DNA of 64,000 nucleotides, from the NCBI GenBank assembly GCA_937922235.1, contig CAKZVC010000021.1, positions 1-64,000 of the forward strand, in the 5' to 3' direction. The notes beneath the pieces were generated by a model, which was not told the DNA's origin, did not search any database, and saw only the letters and a program-made list of their open reading frames with translations. Positions 12,237 through 20,569 of the stretch are shown here, piece after piece. The translations under genes and the position numbers were made by a program. Source of the DNA: an uncultured Acidimicrobiales bacterium (GTDB lineage Bacteria; Actinomycetota; Acidimicrobiia; Acidimicrobiales; SHLQ01). How positions within the stretch are numbered: the first letter of the stretch is position 1; the number at the start of each line of letters is the position of its first letter.

Positions 12237-12761
12237 CTAGGCGAGGGTCTCGCGCATCTGGGTAAGACGGCGGCGGACGCTGCCATCAATAACGGTGTCG
12301 TCGATCTGGGTGACAAGGCCACCTACAACCGATGGGTCGATAGTGACTCGCACGCTGACTGGGCGTCCGGCCTTGGCTGACAGTGCCGACTCGAGGCGCT
12401 GGACCTGGTCATCGGTAAGTGCGACGGCTGAGCGGACTTCGGCATGAGCCGAACCTCGCTGGCCTGCAACACGGCTGGACAGTGCCCGGGCAATCTCGGG
12501 AAGGTCGCCGGCGCGACCAGCGCCCACGATCATCGAGATGGCGGCGGTCGATGCCTTGCCGGCCTTACCTGCGAGGACGTCTTCGACGACCTGCTGGCGG
12601 TTCGCCGCTGGGATCGACGAGTCGGACAGGGTGTTTTGCAGTTCGGTCGAACCCGCAACGGCGTTGGTGAACGCATGCAGGTCAGATTCGATTGCCGCCA
12701 TGTCACCTTCGGCGTTGCCGATAGCGATCAGGGCTTCTGCATAGTTTTCAGCTCGGCTCAT
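12237..12761 (-). CDS. atpH: ATP synthase F1 subunit delta
   Basis: A 174-residue peripheral-stalk subunit linking F1 alpha to the b dimer. It starts MSRAENYAEALIAIGNAEGD and carries the family C-terminal pattern in which SVRVTIDPSVVGGLVTQIDD precedes DGSVRRRLTQMRETL. Unlike mycobacteria, where delta is fused to a b subunit, this delta is a stand-alone protein. Its ATG overlaps the atpF stop by 4 nt. Confidence 0.95.
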   Translation of the reverse strand: MSRAENYAEALIAIGNAEGDMAAIESDLHAFTNAVAGSTELQNTLSDSSIPAANRQQVVEDVLAGKAGKASTAAISMIVGAGRAGDLPEIARALSSRVAGQRGSAHAEVRSAVALTDDQVQRLESALSAKAGRPVSVRVTIDPSVVGGLVTQIDDTVIDGSVRRRLTQMRETLA

Positions 12762-13282
12762 GACTGGGCCACCTGTTCGATGTAGCGGTCGATGAGGTCG
12801 GCGTGTGCGGCCTGATCGAGGTTGGCGGTAACGACCGACTCGGCAGCGGTTGCGGCCTGGGCGGCAACCGCGGCTTGAATGTCGGCAGCAGCAGCACCGG
12901 TGGAGGCCGAAGCCTCGACGGATGCTTTGCTCTTGGCGTCTGCGGCGTCGGCGTCAGCTCGTGCAATCAGGTCGGCCTTCAGCGACGCAGCAGTCGCTTC
13001 AGCTTCCTTCTTGATACGGGCGGCCTCGGCGTCAGCGTCTCCGAGCTTGGAGCGGAGCGAGCTCAGCTCAGATTCGGCTTCCGTCTTTGCACGCTCGGCC
13101 TCAACAATCTCAGCACGAATGCGCTCAGACCTGTCGGCGAGACCCTTCTTGGCGAGAGGGAGCACCTTCCAGATGAGGAGCCCAAGCACGATGAAGAACG
13201 CTGCAGCGGACCAGTAGAACTCTTTGACATCTGCGGGCAAGAACATTCCGTTCGGGCCCTCAGCTGCGAGTAGTGACCACAT
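12758..13282 (-). CDS. atpF: ATP synthase Fo subunit b (second b-type copy)
   Basis: A 174-residue b-type stator subunit. One N-terminal membrane helix (FIVLGLLIWKVLPLAKKGLA) is followed by a long charged helix starting RSERIRAEIVEAERAK. The C-terminal half is extremely Ala-rich. A second, clearly different b-type protein is encoded directly upstream with a one-base TAATG overlap. The stator is therefore probably a b/b' heterodimer rather than a b2 homodimer. Confidence 0.9.
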   Translation of the reverse strand: MWSLLAAEGPNGMFLPADVKEFYWSAAAFFIVLGLLIWKVLPLAKKGLADRSERIRAEIVEAERAKTEAESELSSLRSKLGDADAEAARIKKEAEATAASLKADLIARADADAADAKSKASVEASASTGAAAADIQAAVAAQAATAAESVVTANLDQAAHADLIDRYIEQVAQS

Positions 13283-13821
13283 TAGGCATCTCCTCCGTTG
13301 AGTACGGCGTCAATAGCGCTCTGCTGAGCTGCACGATCGAGGTCCTTACCCAGGACCGCTGAAGCGGCGGCTACGGCAATGTCGCCAACGTCGCCCTTCA
13401 TCGATGAGATTGCAGCGTCGCGGCTCGAGTCGAGACTGCCAGCGGCGGTCGCTCGGGCCTCGGCGAGCTCGTTGGTCGCCTCACCCATGACCGATGAGCG
13501 ATGCTCGGCGGCTTCGGCGCGGGCAGCATCGATGATGCCATCGGCCTCGGCCTTGGCAGCAGCGAGCGATGCGTCGTAGTCGGCCTGGGCCTGTCCCGCA
13601 GCACTTCGTGCGCGGTCAGCAGCTTCACGGTCGTCAAGCACCTTCTGCTCACGCTCTTCACGCGCCTTCAACAGCGGTGGAAGCAGCACGAACTTCATCA
13701 ACGCCCACAGGGCGAGGAACGATCCGAGGGCCCAGAGGATGTGATTGACCTCAGGAACCACCGGGTTCGGTGGTGGCTCGGCTTCAGCTGCGAAGCTGAG
13801 CAAGCTTGATTGGATGTTCAC
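13282..13821 (-). CDS. atpF: ATP synthase Fo subunit b' (first b-type copy)
   Basis: A 179-residue b-type subunit. After a short Pro-rich N-terminus there is one membrane helix (LWALGSFLALWALMKFVLLPPLL). A long amphipathic helix containing KAREEREQKVLDDREAADRA follows. Its position next to atpE and its pairing with the second b gene match the b' slot of operons with two b genes. Sequence similarity to the second copy is limited to the general helix pattern, so this is an old duplication. Confidence 0.9.
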   Translation of the reverse strand: MNIQSSLLSFAAEAEPPPNPVVPEVNHILWALGSFLALWALMKFVLLPPLLKAREEREQKVLDDREAADRARSAAGQAQADYDASLAAAKAEADGIIDAARAEAAEHRSSVMGEATNELAEARATAAGSLDSSRDAAISSMKGDVGDIAVAAASAVLGKDLDRAAQQSAIDAVLNGGDA

Positions 13822-13867
13822 GTCTTGTCCTCCTTTTCAGTCGTCTGATTTTCCCGTCCGGGAAGAA

Positions 13868-14200
<333 letters not shown>

Positions 14201-14225
14201 TTATCTACTTGCGATGGTGATGGAT

Positions 14226-14240
14226 TTCGGTAGAGCCGAA
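14226..14240 (-). promoter_or_regulatory. Hairpin in the atpB-atpE spacer, distal
   Basis: TTCGG and CCGAA pair around TAGAG, 22 nt after the atpB stop. With the proximal hairpin it could mark an mRNA processing or stabilisation site in the only sizeable (113 bp) gap of the operon. Confidence 0.4.
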
Positions 14241-14262
14241 GCCCTGTCGATCTTGTGTGGCT

Positions 14263-15042
14263 CTAGTGAGCTGGGTGCATTGCTCCGCCGATGAATACAG
14301 CGGCGAGGATGGTGAACACGAATGCCTGAATCAGCGAGACGAAGATCTCGAAGGCGGTAAAGGCGATGAGGCCACCGAAGGTGAAGATGCCGAGCCATGA
14401 CCAGACACCGCCGACAACGGCGATGCTGAGCACGGCGAAGGTCACAAGAAGAATGTGACCGGCGAGCATGTTTGCAAACAAACGAACAGCGTGGCTGAAC
14501 GGACGAAGCACGAATGTCGAGAGCAACTCGATGAACCCGACAAGTGGCTTAAGGAAGGTGGGTACTCCTGGAGGCCAGGCCAAGTCGGTCACGTACTTGA
14601 TGCCCTGGTGCTTCAGGCCAACCGCAATGAATACGGCCCAGGCAATGAGTGCGATGACGAGCGGGCCGCCCATGCGAGCCATTGCCGGCATCTGGAAGAA
14701 CGGGATGACCTCGGTGATGTTCCCGAAGAACACGAAGAGGAAGAACGACAGCAGGAGTGGGAGGAACGGCAAGCCGTCTGGCCCCATGGCCGGCATGATG
14801 ATCTGCTTCTCAACAAACTCGATGATCGACTCAACAACCGAGCGGATGCCGGAAGGAACAAGACCCTTCTGGCGACCAGCGAGGAGGAACATGATCGTCG
14901 GGATGATGACGGCCAGCAGGTGTGTCAGGCCGATCTTGTCAAGACCGATCGATTCAACGATCGGCGTCCACTCGATGAGTTGCGACAACGATGGGAAGGC
15001 GAGACCGCCACCCTCTGCTTCGGCTGCAAGCAAAAGTGTCAT
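14263..15042 (-). CDS. atpB: ATP synthase Fo subunit a
   Basis: A 259-residue proton-channel subunit with about six membrane helices. The essential arginine lies in FSHAVRLFANMLAGHI, and the last helices contain AFEIFVSLIQAFVFTILAAVF. The start at 15042 is chosen because AACAGGAGCAGC precedes it with good spacing and it overlaps the upstream stop as ATGA. The longer open frame upstream has no family similarity. Confidence 0.96.
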   Translation of the reverse strand: MTLLLAAEAEGGGLAFPSLSQLIEWTPIVESIGLDKIGLTHLLAVIIPTIMFLLAGRQKGLVPSGIRSVVESIIEFVEKQIIMPAMGPDGLPFLPLLLSFFLFVFFGNITEVIPFFQMPAMARMGGPLVIALIAWAVFIAVGLKHQGIKYVTDLAWPPGVPTFLKPLVGFIELLSTFVLRPFSHAVRLFANMLAGHILLVTFAVLSIAVVGGVWSWLGIFTFGGLIAFTAFEIFVSLIQAFVFTILAAVFIGGAMHPAH

Positions 15043-15548
15043 GCTGCTCCTGTTGTTTCGTGAGTTGATTTCGCGGACGGATCCGCAGGGTGATGGATGG
15101 ACATCTTGGCGCTGGGCTTGAGCCCAGGGTGGGCCAAGGTGCCACCGATGTAGCGCATCTCCCAAAAGAGGATTCCGAGATGCGCAACGATCAAGGTAAG
15201 GCCGAGGGGCAGCATATTGACCCATTCGGCGTCTTTGACCAAAAGAACGGCCAAGAAGATGAGGCCAAGGCGAAGCAGGAAGCCAAACATGGCGGCTGCG
15301 CCCATAGCAGCGATCGAGATTCGACCGCCCCAGGCAAGGAGCCAGGCAGCGAGCAAGAAGTTCACGATGACGATGGCGATGCCGTAGGCCACCGAGGCTG
15401 CGCCGGGCGTTTGCCAGAAGACCGCACCGAGGATGATGAGCGCTGGGGCGATGAGCACAGTACGGCGAGCGAGGTCGCGAGCAACGTCCATAACCGGTGC
15501 TGGACCTTCGAGACGGTGGCTCATTGCGCCTGGCTTCATCGGAGTCAT
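15039..15548 (-). CDS. atpI: ATP synthase-associated membrane protein I (AtpI-like)
   Basis: A 169-residue protein with four hydrophobic segments, including TVLIAPALIILGAVFW, VAYGIAIVIVNFLLAAWLLAW and LPLGLTLIVAHLGILFWEM. It sits in the usual AtpI slot upstream of atpB. AtpI helps assemble the c-ring in some bacteria. The sequence is poorly conserved and the call rests on size, topology and position. Four-base ATGA overlaps on both sides show tight translational coupling. The His/Pro-rich tail is likely cytosolic. Confidence 0.75.
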   Translation of the reverse strand: MTPMKPGAMSHRLEGPAPVMDVARDLARRTVLIAPALIILGAVFWQTPGAASVAYGIAIVIVNFLLAAWLLAWGGRISIAAMGAAAMFGFLLRLGLIFLAVLLVKDAEWVNMLPLGLTLIVAHLGILFWEMRYIGGTLAHPGLKPSAKMSIHHPADPSAKSTHETTGAA

Positions 15549-15964
15549 GCGTTCTCGCTCACGTTCCCACGCACACCGTCGAGTGGGTGGTCGATGGAGT
15601 CGAGGTCGCTTTCGAGCACGTAGCTCGGGAGCTCTTCGCGTTCGACCGCTCCAAAGCTGGGGCCGGTCGTTTCGCCATGCTCGGCCACGAATGCCGCTTT
15701 CCGTTCGGCGGTCACCTGCGCCATGCGCTTGGTGTAGCGGAAGTACTGGTTGAACGCCGCCCCGCCAAGACCGATGAGCACACCGAGAATGGTGAGCAGC
15801 GGTCGAAAGCCAAGCGCACCTTCGAGAAGGAAACCGGCGAAACCGAAAATCACCGGAGCAAGCACCAACTCAGCACCACCGTTGCCATATGACATGGCGG
15901 TGTGGATCACATCATTGATCCCATTGTTGTGCTCGCTTTGCTGCGATGCGTCGGTCTCGTACAC
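15545..15964 (-). CDS. AtpZ/AtpI family small membrane protein
   Basis: A 139-residue first gene of the atp operon. Two hydrophobic segments (LVLAPVIFGFAGFLLEGALG and LTILGVLIGLGGAAFNQYF) with a short polar turn match the AtpZ-type two-helix hairpin. The charged C-terminal tail contains RMAQVTAERKAAF. AtpZ has been linked to Mg/Ca transport or assembly near ATP synthase. A GTG start at 15964 is preceded by GGACGGG. An internal ATG (MSYGNGG) is possible but would remove residues before the first helix. Confidence 0.7.
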   Translation of the reverse strand: MYETDASQQSEHNNGINDVIHTAMSYGNGGAELVLAPVIFGFAGFLLEGALGFRPLLTILGVLIGLGGAAFNQYFRYTKRMAQVTAERKAAFVAEHGETTGPSFGAVEREELPSYVLESDLDSIDHPLDGVRGNVSENA

Positions 15965-16132
15965 GTCGGTTACCCGTCCAGGACAAACGCTCCGTCTAGA
16001 ACGCTTGTGAAGTATTTCTCAAAGTATGTGGCGATGTTAGCCCTTGCACCAACTTTTGCCCCGTTCGAATGTATAGCCGTTGTCACACCTGCGTCGCTGC
16101 TGGCCGACACTTTTTTGCGGGATTTTCGGCAA
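15965..16132 (-). promoter_or_regulatory. Upstream region of the atp operon
   Basis: This 168-bp non-coding spacer must hold the atp promoter. On the minus strand a TTGGTG and CATACT pair spaced 18 bp is one candidate, and TTGAGA with TAGACG at the same spacing is another. Neither is strong. No riboswitch-like fold was recognised. Confidence 0.35.
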
Positions 16133-17368
16133 TCACGCGCTCGGTGGTTGACGACCGATCACACCTTGCGCCACGAGTTCATCGCGGGTCGCGTCGTCAA
16201 GTGACAAAATCGATTGCAAAACCGAGTCGGTGTCGGCGCCCGGCTGACCAATGCCTTGCGCTGGGCTCGACGCGAGCTGATCGGCGTGTTGACGGACCGA
16301 GAACGGACTGTTGACGACCTCGATCGTCGTGTCCTGAACGTCTACGGGCCGAAGCATCCCGACAGCTATCGATTGCGGATCGACAACGACCTCATGACTC
16401 TGCATCACCACCGCCGCCACTCCCCCGAGCTCGGTGATCTTGTCGACAACCTCACGGCTGTCGTGCTTGGCCATCTCAACATCAAACAGATCGATTAGCT
16501 CAGACATCTGATGGAAGCGCTTCATGGTGGAGTCGTAGCGGTCGTCGTGCTCAAGATCACCCAACCCAAGCACCTCACACATGATGCGCCAGCCTTTCGT
16601 TGGCTCAGCGAGCGAGAGCTGCACGTACTTTCCGTCCGCACACAAGAACGCCTCGGAGGCAACGTTCACCGAGCCATAGCGGTCCTTTGCCCGAGATGGG
16701 CGGTCTTCGGCTGCCGATCGGGTGAGATCAAAAGCGTTCGACCACGCTGCAGATTGCAGCAGTGACGTCTCGACAACCGACCCCTCTCCCGTCGTTGATC
16801 GATGGAGCAGTGCAGTGACCAGTCCGGCGTAGAGCGACAGGCCTGCGACATGGTCGCCTTGGGCTGCGCGCCACCGAGGCGGCCGTCCGTCGTACCCGCC
16901 GACCGATGCGCTCAGCCCCGATCGGGCAAAGAACGAGGTCAGGTCATACCCCGGCCGCTCGGCGTCAGGGCCAACTTCGCCGAAACCGGTGAGGATGCCG
17001 ACGACGACCGACGGATTCTTCTCACGAATCTCCTCCGCAGTGAGGCCAAGCCGTTCCCTCCTCCCGCGGATGAGGTTCATCAGCACGATGTCTGCGCTGG
17101 CGATGAGTTCGTGGGCGAGCTCACGACCCCGATCGGTGTTGAGCGCGATCGCCACCGACAGCTTGTCTCGGTTCGAGAACTGAAATGCGTGGTCTATCGG
17201 CGGGTCGATGTCGACCCGTGCTTGCTGCATGAGCCCGCGCATCGAGTCGCCAGCCGGAGGTTCGATCTTGATGACCTCGGCACCCTGCTCGGCGAGCAGC
17301 ACACCAGCACTTGGAGCCGCAGCCCAATTCGCGATTTCGATGACCCGGATTCCGTCGAGCGCTCCCAC
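16133..17368 (-). CDS. CaiB/BaiF family (class III) CoA-transferase
   Basis: A 411-residue family III CoA-transferase. It begins with the typical LDGIRVIEIANWAAAPSAG segment, then GAEVIKIEPPAGD, NRDKLSVAIALNTDRG (with a conserved Asp-rich turn), and GYDLTSFFARSG. These enzymes swap CoA between carboxylic acids by way of an aspartyl-CoA thioester. The acid substrate is not predictable. A GTG at 17368 overlaps the upstream stop as TAGTG and gives the family N-terminus; the longer open frame is antibiotic-monooxygenase gene read in another frame. It is the third gene of an apparent operon. Confidence 0.9.
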   Translation of the reverse strand: MGALDGIRVIEIANWAAAPSAGVLLAEQGAEVIKIEPPAGDSMRGLMQQARVDIDPPIDHAFQFSNRDKLSVAIALNTDRGRELAHELIASADIVLMNLIRGRRERLGLTAEEIREKNPSVVVGILTGFGEVGPDAERPGYDLTSFFARSGLSASVGGYDGRPPRWRAAQGDHVAGLSLYAGLVTALLHRSTTGEGSVVETSLLQSAAWSNAFDLTRSAAEDRPSRAKDRYGSVNVASEAFLCADGKYVQLSLAEPTKGWRIMCEVLGLGDLEHDDRYDSTMKRFHQMSELIDLFDVEMAKHDSREVVDKITELGGVAAVVMQSHEVVVDPQSIAVGMLRPVDVQDTTIEVVNSPFSVRQHADQLASSPAQGIGQPGADTDSVLQSILSLDDATRDELVAQGVIGRQPPSA

Positions 17369-17661
17369 TAGACGGCGTCGAGAACGTTGAAGTACTTCGT
17401 GGTCAACGTGTCGAGGTCGACAAGGTCTCCTCCGAGAACGCTCGTGCCGCTCTCGCGTCTCCACGTCTTGTACGCCTCATACTGCTCTTGAGATTCCCAG
17501 TCCTCGATCAACATCAAGGACCCAGGCGAGTCATCGACCTCAGTGAAGGCGATCGAGTTGCACCCAACGAATGCCCGAGTGTCGGGCAGGATGCTCGTGA
17601 GCGCGTCGACAAGCTCATCTCGTTTTCCAGCAGCTGCGGTGAAAGCAATGGTGACGATCAT
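17368..17661 (-). CDS. Putative quinol monooxygenase / ABM-domain protein
   Basis: A 97-residue dimeric alpha+beta-barrel (antibiotic biosynthesis monooxygenase) protein. The pattern MIVTIAFTAAAGKRDELVDAL, a middle FVGCNSIAFTEV strand, then MLIEDWESQEQYEAYK is typical. These cofactor-free proteins oxidise quinols or aromatic intermediates, or serve as small accessory proteins. The start at 17661 is the family Met; the frame upstream of it is spurious. It is translationally coupled to the CoA-transferase, so it may act on the same carbon source. Confidence 0.8.
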   Translation of the reverse strand: MIVTIAFTAAAGKRDELVDALTSILPDTRAFVGCNSIAFTEVDDSPGSLMLIEDWESQEQYEAYKTWRRESGTSVLGGDLVDLDTLTTKYFNVLDAV

Positions 17662-17683
17662 GGCTCGGACCGTAGACGACCGG

Positions 17684-18433
17684 TCAGCTACCTCGATAGC
17701 TGAGAAGAAACCAACGCTTCCCAGCAGCAACGTCTCTCCACTGGTCGAAGTCCTCATCGTTGGGCTTCCAATACAACGACTTGAGAGAATCGACGAGGTG
17801 CTGGGCATCGTCCGAGGAGAGCGGTTCGTCCCGCACATAAGCGGCGAGATAGGAACCCAGGCCAAAGAGCTCGAGTCCAAAGGTCGCTCGCAGTTTGTCG
17901 GCGAGCAGGTAGTTCTGCATCGGACTGAGATCAGCGCTGAAGTACCCGTTTGCGTGTGCAGCAACCGCCATCGAAGGATCAGCCGTCGCGATCGTGGCAC
18001 AAAGAAGAGGGGTCGGGAATACGCGCTCGAGGTTCCTGAAGCACTCGATCAGCTCGACCTCCTCGAGGTTCGGTGACAGCAGCGCGTTCGTTGGCAGTTC
18101 GGTCTCGTCCGCCAACGTCTGAATATTCCGCTCTACGACCTTGGCAAAGAGCTCGGGAGTCAACTCGTAGTTGTCCTGATACAGCTCCCAGGCCGCCGCG
18201 CTCATGTCGTCGGACGTTGCTCGCTGCAAACCGTTCGAATCAAGGGTGTGCATGTTCGTGTAGTTGGCTTGCTGAACGTTGTCGAGTACGTAGAGGGTCT
18301 GACGGCCGGGATTCTCGGCCCGATAGGAGTCACGGAACTCCAGGAGTTCTTCGATGTCTTCCCAACCGGTGAGGCGGAATTCACCAAGACCGTTGCACGG
18401 ACGGTACGGAAGGGGAAGGTGCTCGATTTCCAT
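17684..18433 (-). CDS. Hypothetical protein, first gene of the CoA-transferase operon
   Basis: A 249-residue soluble protein that I do not recognise. It is acidic and aromatic-rich, with no signal peptide, membrane segment or evident nucleotide motif. Segments such as GWEDIEELLEFRDSY and LSSDDAQHLVDSLKSLYWKPNDEDFDQW look like amphipathic helices, suggesting an all-helical fold. It ends 22 nt before the ABM gene on the same strand and probably shares its promoter. Coding confidence rests on length, codon use and position. Confidence 0.7.
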   Translation of the reverse strand: MEIEHLPLPYRPCNGLGEFRLTGWEDIEELLEFRDSYRAENPGRQTLYVLDNVQQANYTNMHTLDSNGLQRATSDDMSAAAWELYQDNYELTPELFAKVVERNIQTLADETELPTNALLSPNLEEVELIECFRNLERVFPTPLLCATIATADPSMAVAAHANGYFSADLSPMQNYLLADKLRATFGLELFGLGSYLAAYVRDEPLSSDDAQHLVDSLKSLYWKPNDEDFDQWRDVAAGKRWFLLSYRGS

Positions 18434-18549
18434 CCCTCAAACGTAGTCGCAGCGACGGCCCCTGAATGTTCGACCCGAGGCTCACGTGGGTGTCGGGGCC
18501 GATGATGTGCTTTCGCCACAAAACAGTCACATGCGAAGCCTACGACTCA

Positions 18550-19335
18550 ATGCAGCACCAGTCCGTCCGATTGGACCCTGTGTCGAATACTTCCACTTCC
18601 GGCGGATCGCCTGCCTCAGACGATCGCCGCGCCTTTCTACAAAAGTCGCTTGTTGCGACGGGAATCGCATGGACCGCGCCAGTAGTCATGAGCTTGCGCG
18701 ACCCGATTGCAGCTGCAACCGGATCGGGAGGTTGCCCGTACACGTTCTGTTTTGATGATGGAACCACCGAAGGCTGGACCATCGACAACACCGCTGGCGA
18801 TGGCAACGGATTGTGGAACGTCGACAATGGGCGATCCACAAGTCCAACCTTCGCCCTTCACTACGGCACAGGAGTCGGCGGCGACTACGACACCGGTGGC
18901 ACAAACTCCGGAACCGTCACGAGCCCGGCATTTGTTGTGCCAGCGGCTGGCGGAGACCTTGACTTCAACCTGTATCGAGACATCGAGGACTTCGCGACCG
19001 GCACGTGGGACGAATTCTCGGTCTCCGTTTTGCCGGGAGGCACTGTTCTCTACGCAGTGTCAGCTGACGGTGGAACCAACGGACTCTTCGAGCCGATCTC
19101 GCTCAGCCTTGCCGCCTTTGCGGGCACGGCGATTCAGATCGTGTTCTCTTTTGCGACTGGCGATGCAAACTTCAACAACTTCGAAGGCATCTGGGTCGAC
19201 GACGTCACCATCCCATGCGATGCGCCCCCTGCGGGCGGTGGCGGTACCGCACGGCTTCAGGGCGGCGGCTACTTTCCCGAGCGCCCCGAACCTAACCGTC
19301 GAGCGCAACGCGAACGGGCCCGAGCTACACGTTAA
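18550..19335 (+). CDS. Tat-exported jelly-roll (choice-of-anchor-J/MAM-like) protein
   Basis: A 261-residue secreted protein. The N-terminus has a twin-arginine signal (DDRRAFLQKSLVATGIAWTAP) without a strong lipobox. The mature part starts CPYTFCFDDGTTEGWTIDN, runs through LWNVDNGRST and GTWDEFSVSVLPGG, and ends with EGIWVDDVTIPC. This FDDGTTEGW...WVDDV arrangement is typical of MAM-like or anchor-J beta-sandwich domains that bind surfaces or glycans. Two Cys pairs may form disulfides. The tail is Arg/Pro-rich with no visible sorting signal. The start is uncertain; upstream in-frame ATGs at 18502 and 18505 follow a GGGG stretch. Confidence 0.7.
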   Translation: MQHQSVRLDPVSNTSTSGGSPASDDRRAFLQKSLVATGIAWTAPVVMSLRDPIAAATGSGGCPYTFCFDDGTTEGWTIDNTAGDGNGLWNVDNGRSTSPTFALHYGTGVGGDYDTGGTNSGTVTSPAFVVPAAGGDLDFNLYRDIEDFATGTWDEFSVSVLPGGTVLYAVSADGGTNGLFEPISLSLAAFAGTAIQIVFSFATGDANFNNFEGIWVDDVTIPCDAPPAGGGGTARLQGGGYFPERPEPNRRAQRERARATR

Positions 19336-19341
19336 GAACGC

Positions 19342-20478
19342 TTAGGCTTCGACCTCTTGCGGTGATTCGGACTGCGCAGTCGACGTCCCAATGCCCGGAT
19401 GGAAGACGGTGTACAGCAGCAAGGCCAGCGCTCCACCGGCGAACGGTAGCGCAGCTTCGCCTGAACCTGTGAGCGTCGAATACAGCACGACGCCGCACAG
19501 CAGGCCAGTCCACAACCACAAGATCAAGACGGTTCTGCGGTGACCATGCCCAAGCCGCATGAGTCGATGGTGCAAATGCTCTTTGTCAGCGTCGGCAATA
19601 CCCACTCCCTTGCGAGTAGCGCGGCGAAGCACAGCGAGCACGAGGTCAGCGAGCGGCACGCCGAGAAGAAGAAGCGGAATCACGAGCGGGGCAAAGAAGA
19701 AGAAGACCTGACCGTCAACCGCCTGGTCGAGTCGACCGCCAACCGACACGGTCGATGCGGCCAGCATGAGTCCGAGTAGCAACGCTCCGCCGTCGCCCAT
19801 GAACGTTTTTGCCGGGTGCATGTTGAGCGGAAGGAAACCGAGACAGACGCCGGTCGTGATCACGGCGAGCAGCGCACCCGGGTTCGAGGCGAACAAGACA
19901 TCGTCTGCGCCGAGTTGCATCGCATAGATGAAGAAGGTTCCCGAAGCGATCGCCACAATGCCACCGGCCAAGCCGTCGAGCCCATCGATCAGGTTGACCG
20001 CATTCGACATCACCAGGAGCCAGACAACGGTTACGACGACGGAGAGATCTGGTGAGAGCTGCACAAACCCGGCGAATGGAAGCCTGAACCACAGCACCGA
20101 CACACCCGCAAGAGCAAGAACCGTTCCTGCGAGAACGATTCCCGCAACTTTCGCAGGAGCCGACACTTCGCGGATGTCGTCGGCAACGCCTACCGCAAAG
20201 ATGATGAGTGCAGCCAGAACAATTCCGACGATGTCAGAAACCGAGCGGAACACCGGGTCGAATGTCCCCATTGTCCACGCCGTCAACAGGCCCGCTCCGA
20301 CACCACCGAGCATCGCCAAACCACCAAGGCTCGGCGTCGGGCGCTCATGAACCTTTCGAGCGCTCGGGGCAGCGACGGCGCCAATTCTGTACGCAAATGT
20401 GCGTGAGAGCGGGGTCAACACGAGGGTGACAACCGCGGCTACTGCGCCGACAATCAGGAAGTCTTCCATCGAGGCCAT
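19342..20478 (-). CDS. wecA: Undecaprenyl/decaprenyl-phosphate GlcNAc-1-phosphate transferase (WecA/MraY family)
   Basis: A 378-residue polytopic enzyme that loads a sugar-1-phosphate from UDP-sugar onto a polyprenyl phosphate, starting cell-wall or polysaccharide lipid-linked synthesis. The Mg-binding motifs are present: GVADDIRE, NAVNLIDGLDGLAGG, HPAKTFMGDGG and the WecA/TagO-type HLHHRLMRLGH loop. About 10-11 membrane helices are visible. Its place upstream of atpI is the ancestral actinobacterial position of rfe/wecA. I use the ATG at 20478; an ATG at 20469 with CGGGA upstream is equally possible. The gene converges on the Tat protein with 6 bp between stops. Confidence 0.88.
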   Translation of the reverse strand: MASMEDFLIVGAVAAVVTLVLTPLSRTFAYRIGAVAAPSARKVHERPTPSLGGLAMLGGVGAGLLTAWTMGTFDPVFRSVSDIVGIVLAALIIFAVGVADDIREVSAPAKVAGIVLAGTVLALAGVSVLWFRLPFAGFVQLSPDLSVVVTVVWLLVMSNAVNLIDGLDGLAGGIVAIASGTFFIYAMQLGADDVLFASNPGALLAVITTGVCLGFLPLNMHPAKTFMGDGGALLLGLMLAASTVSVGGRLDQAVDGQVFFFFAPLVIPLLLLGVPLADLVLAVLRRATRKGVGIADADKEHLHHRLMRLGHGHRRTVLILWLWTGLLCGVVLYSTLTGSGEAALPFAGGALALLLYTVFHPGIGTSTAQSESPQEVEA

Positions 20479-20569
20479 TCCCGACAGTATTCCGTATTCA
20501 GGGCGAAAACGGTTGGTCTTTTCTCGGGAGTGCCCCCGAACGCCGTTGTTTTCGCGAGTTGCGGGGCAG

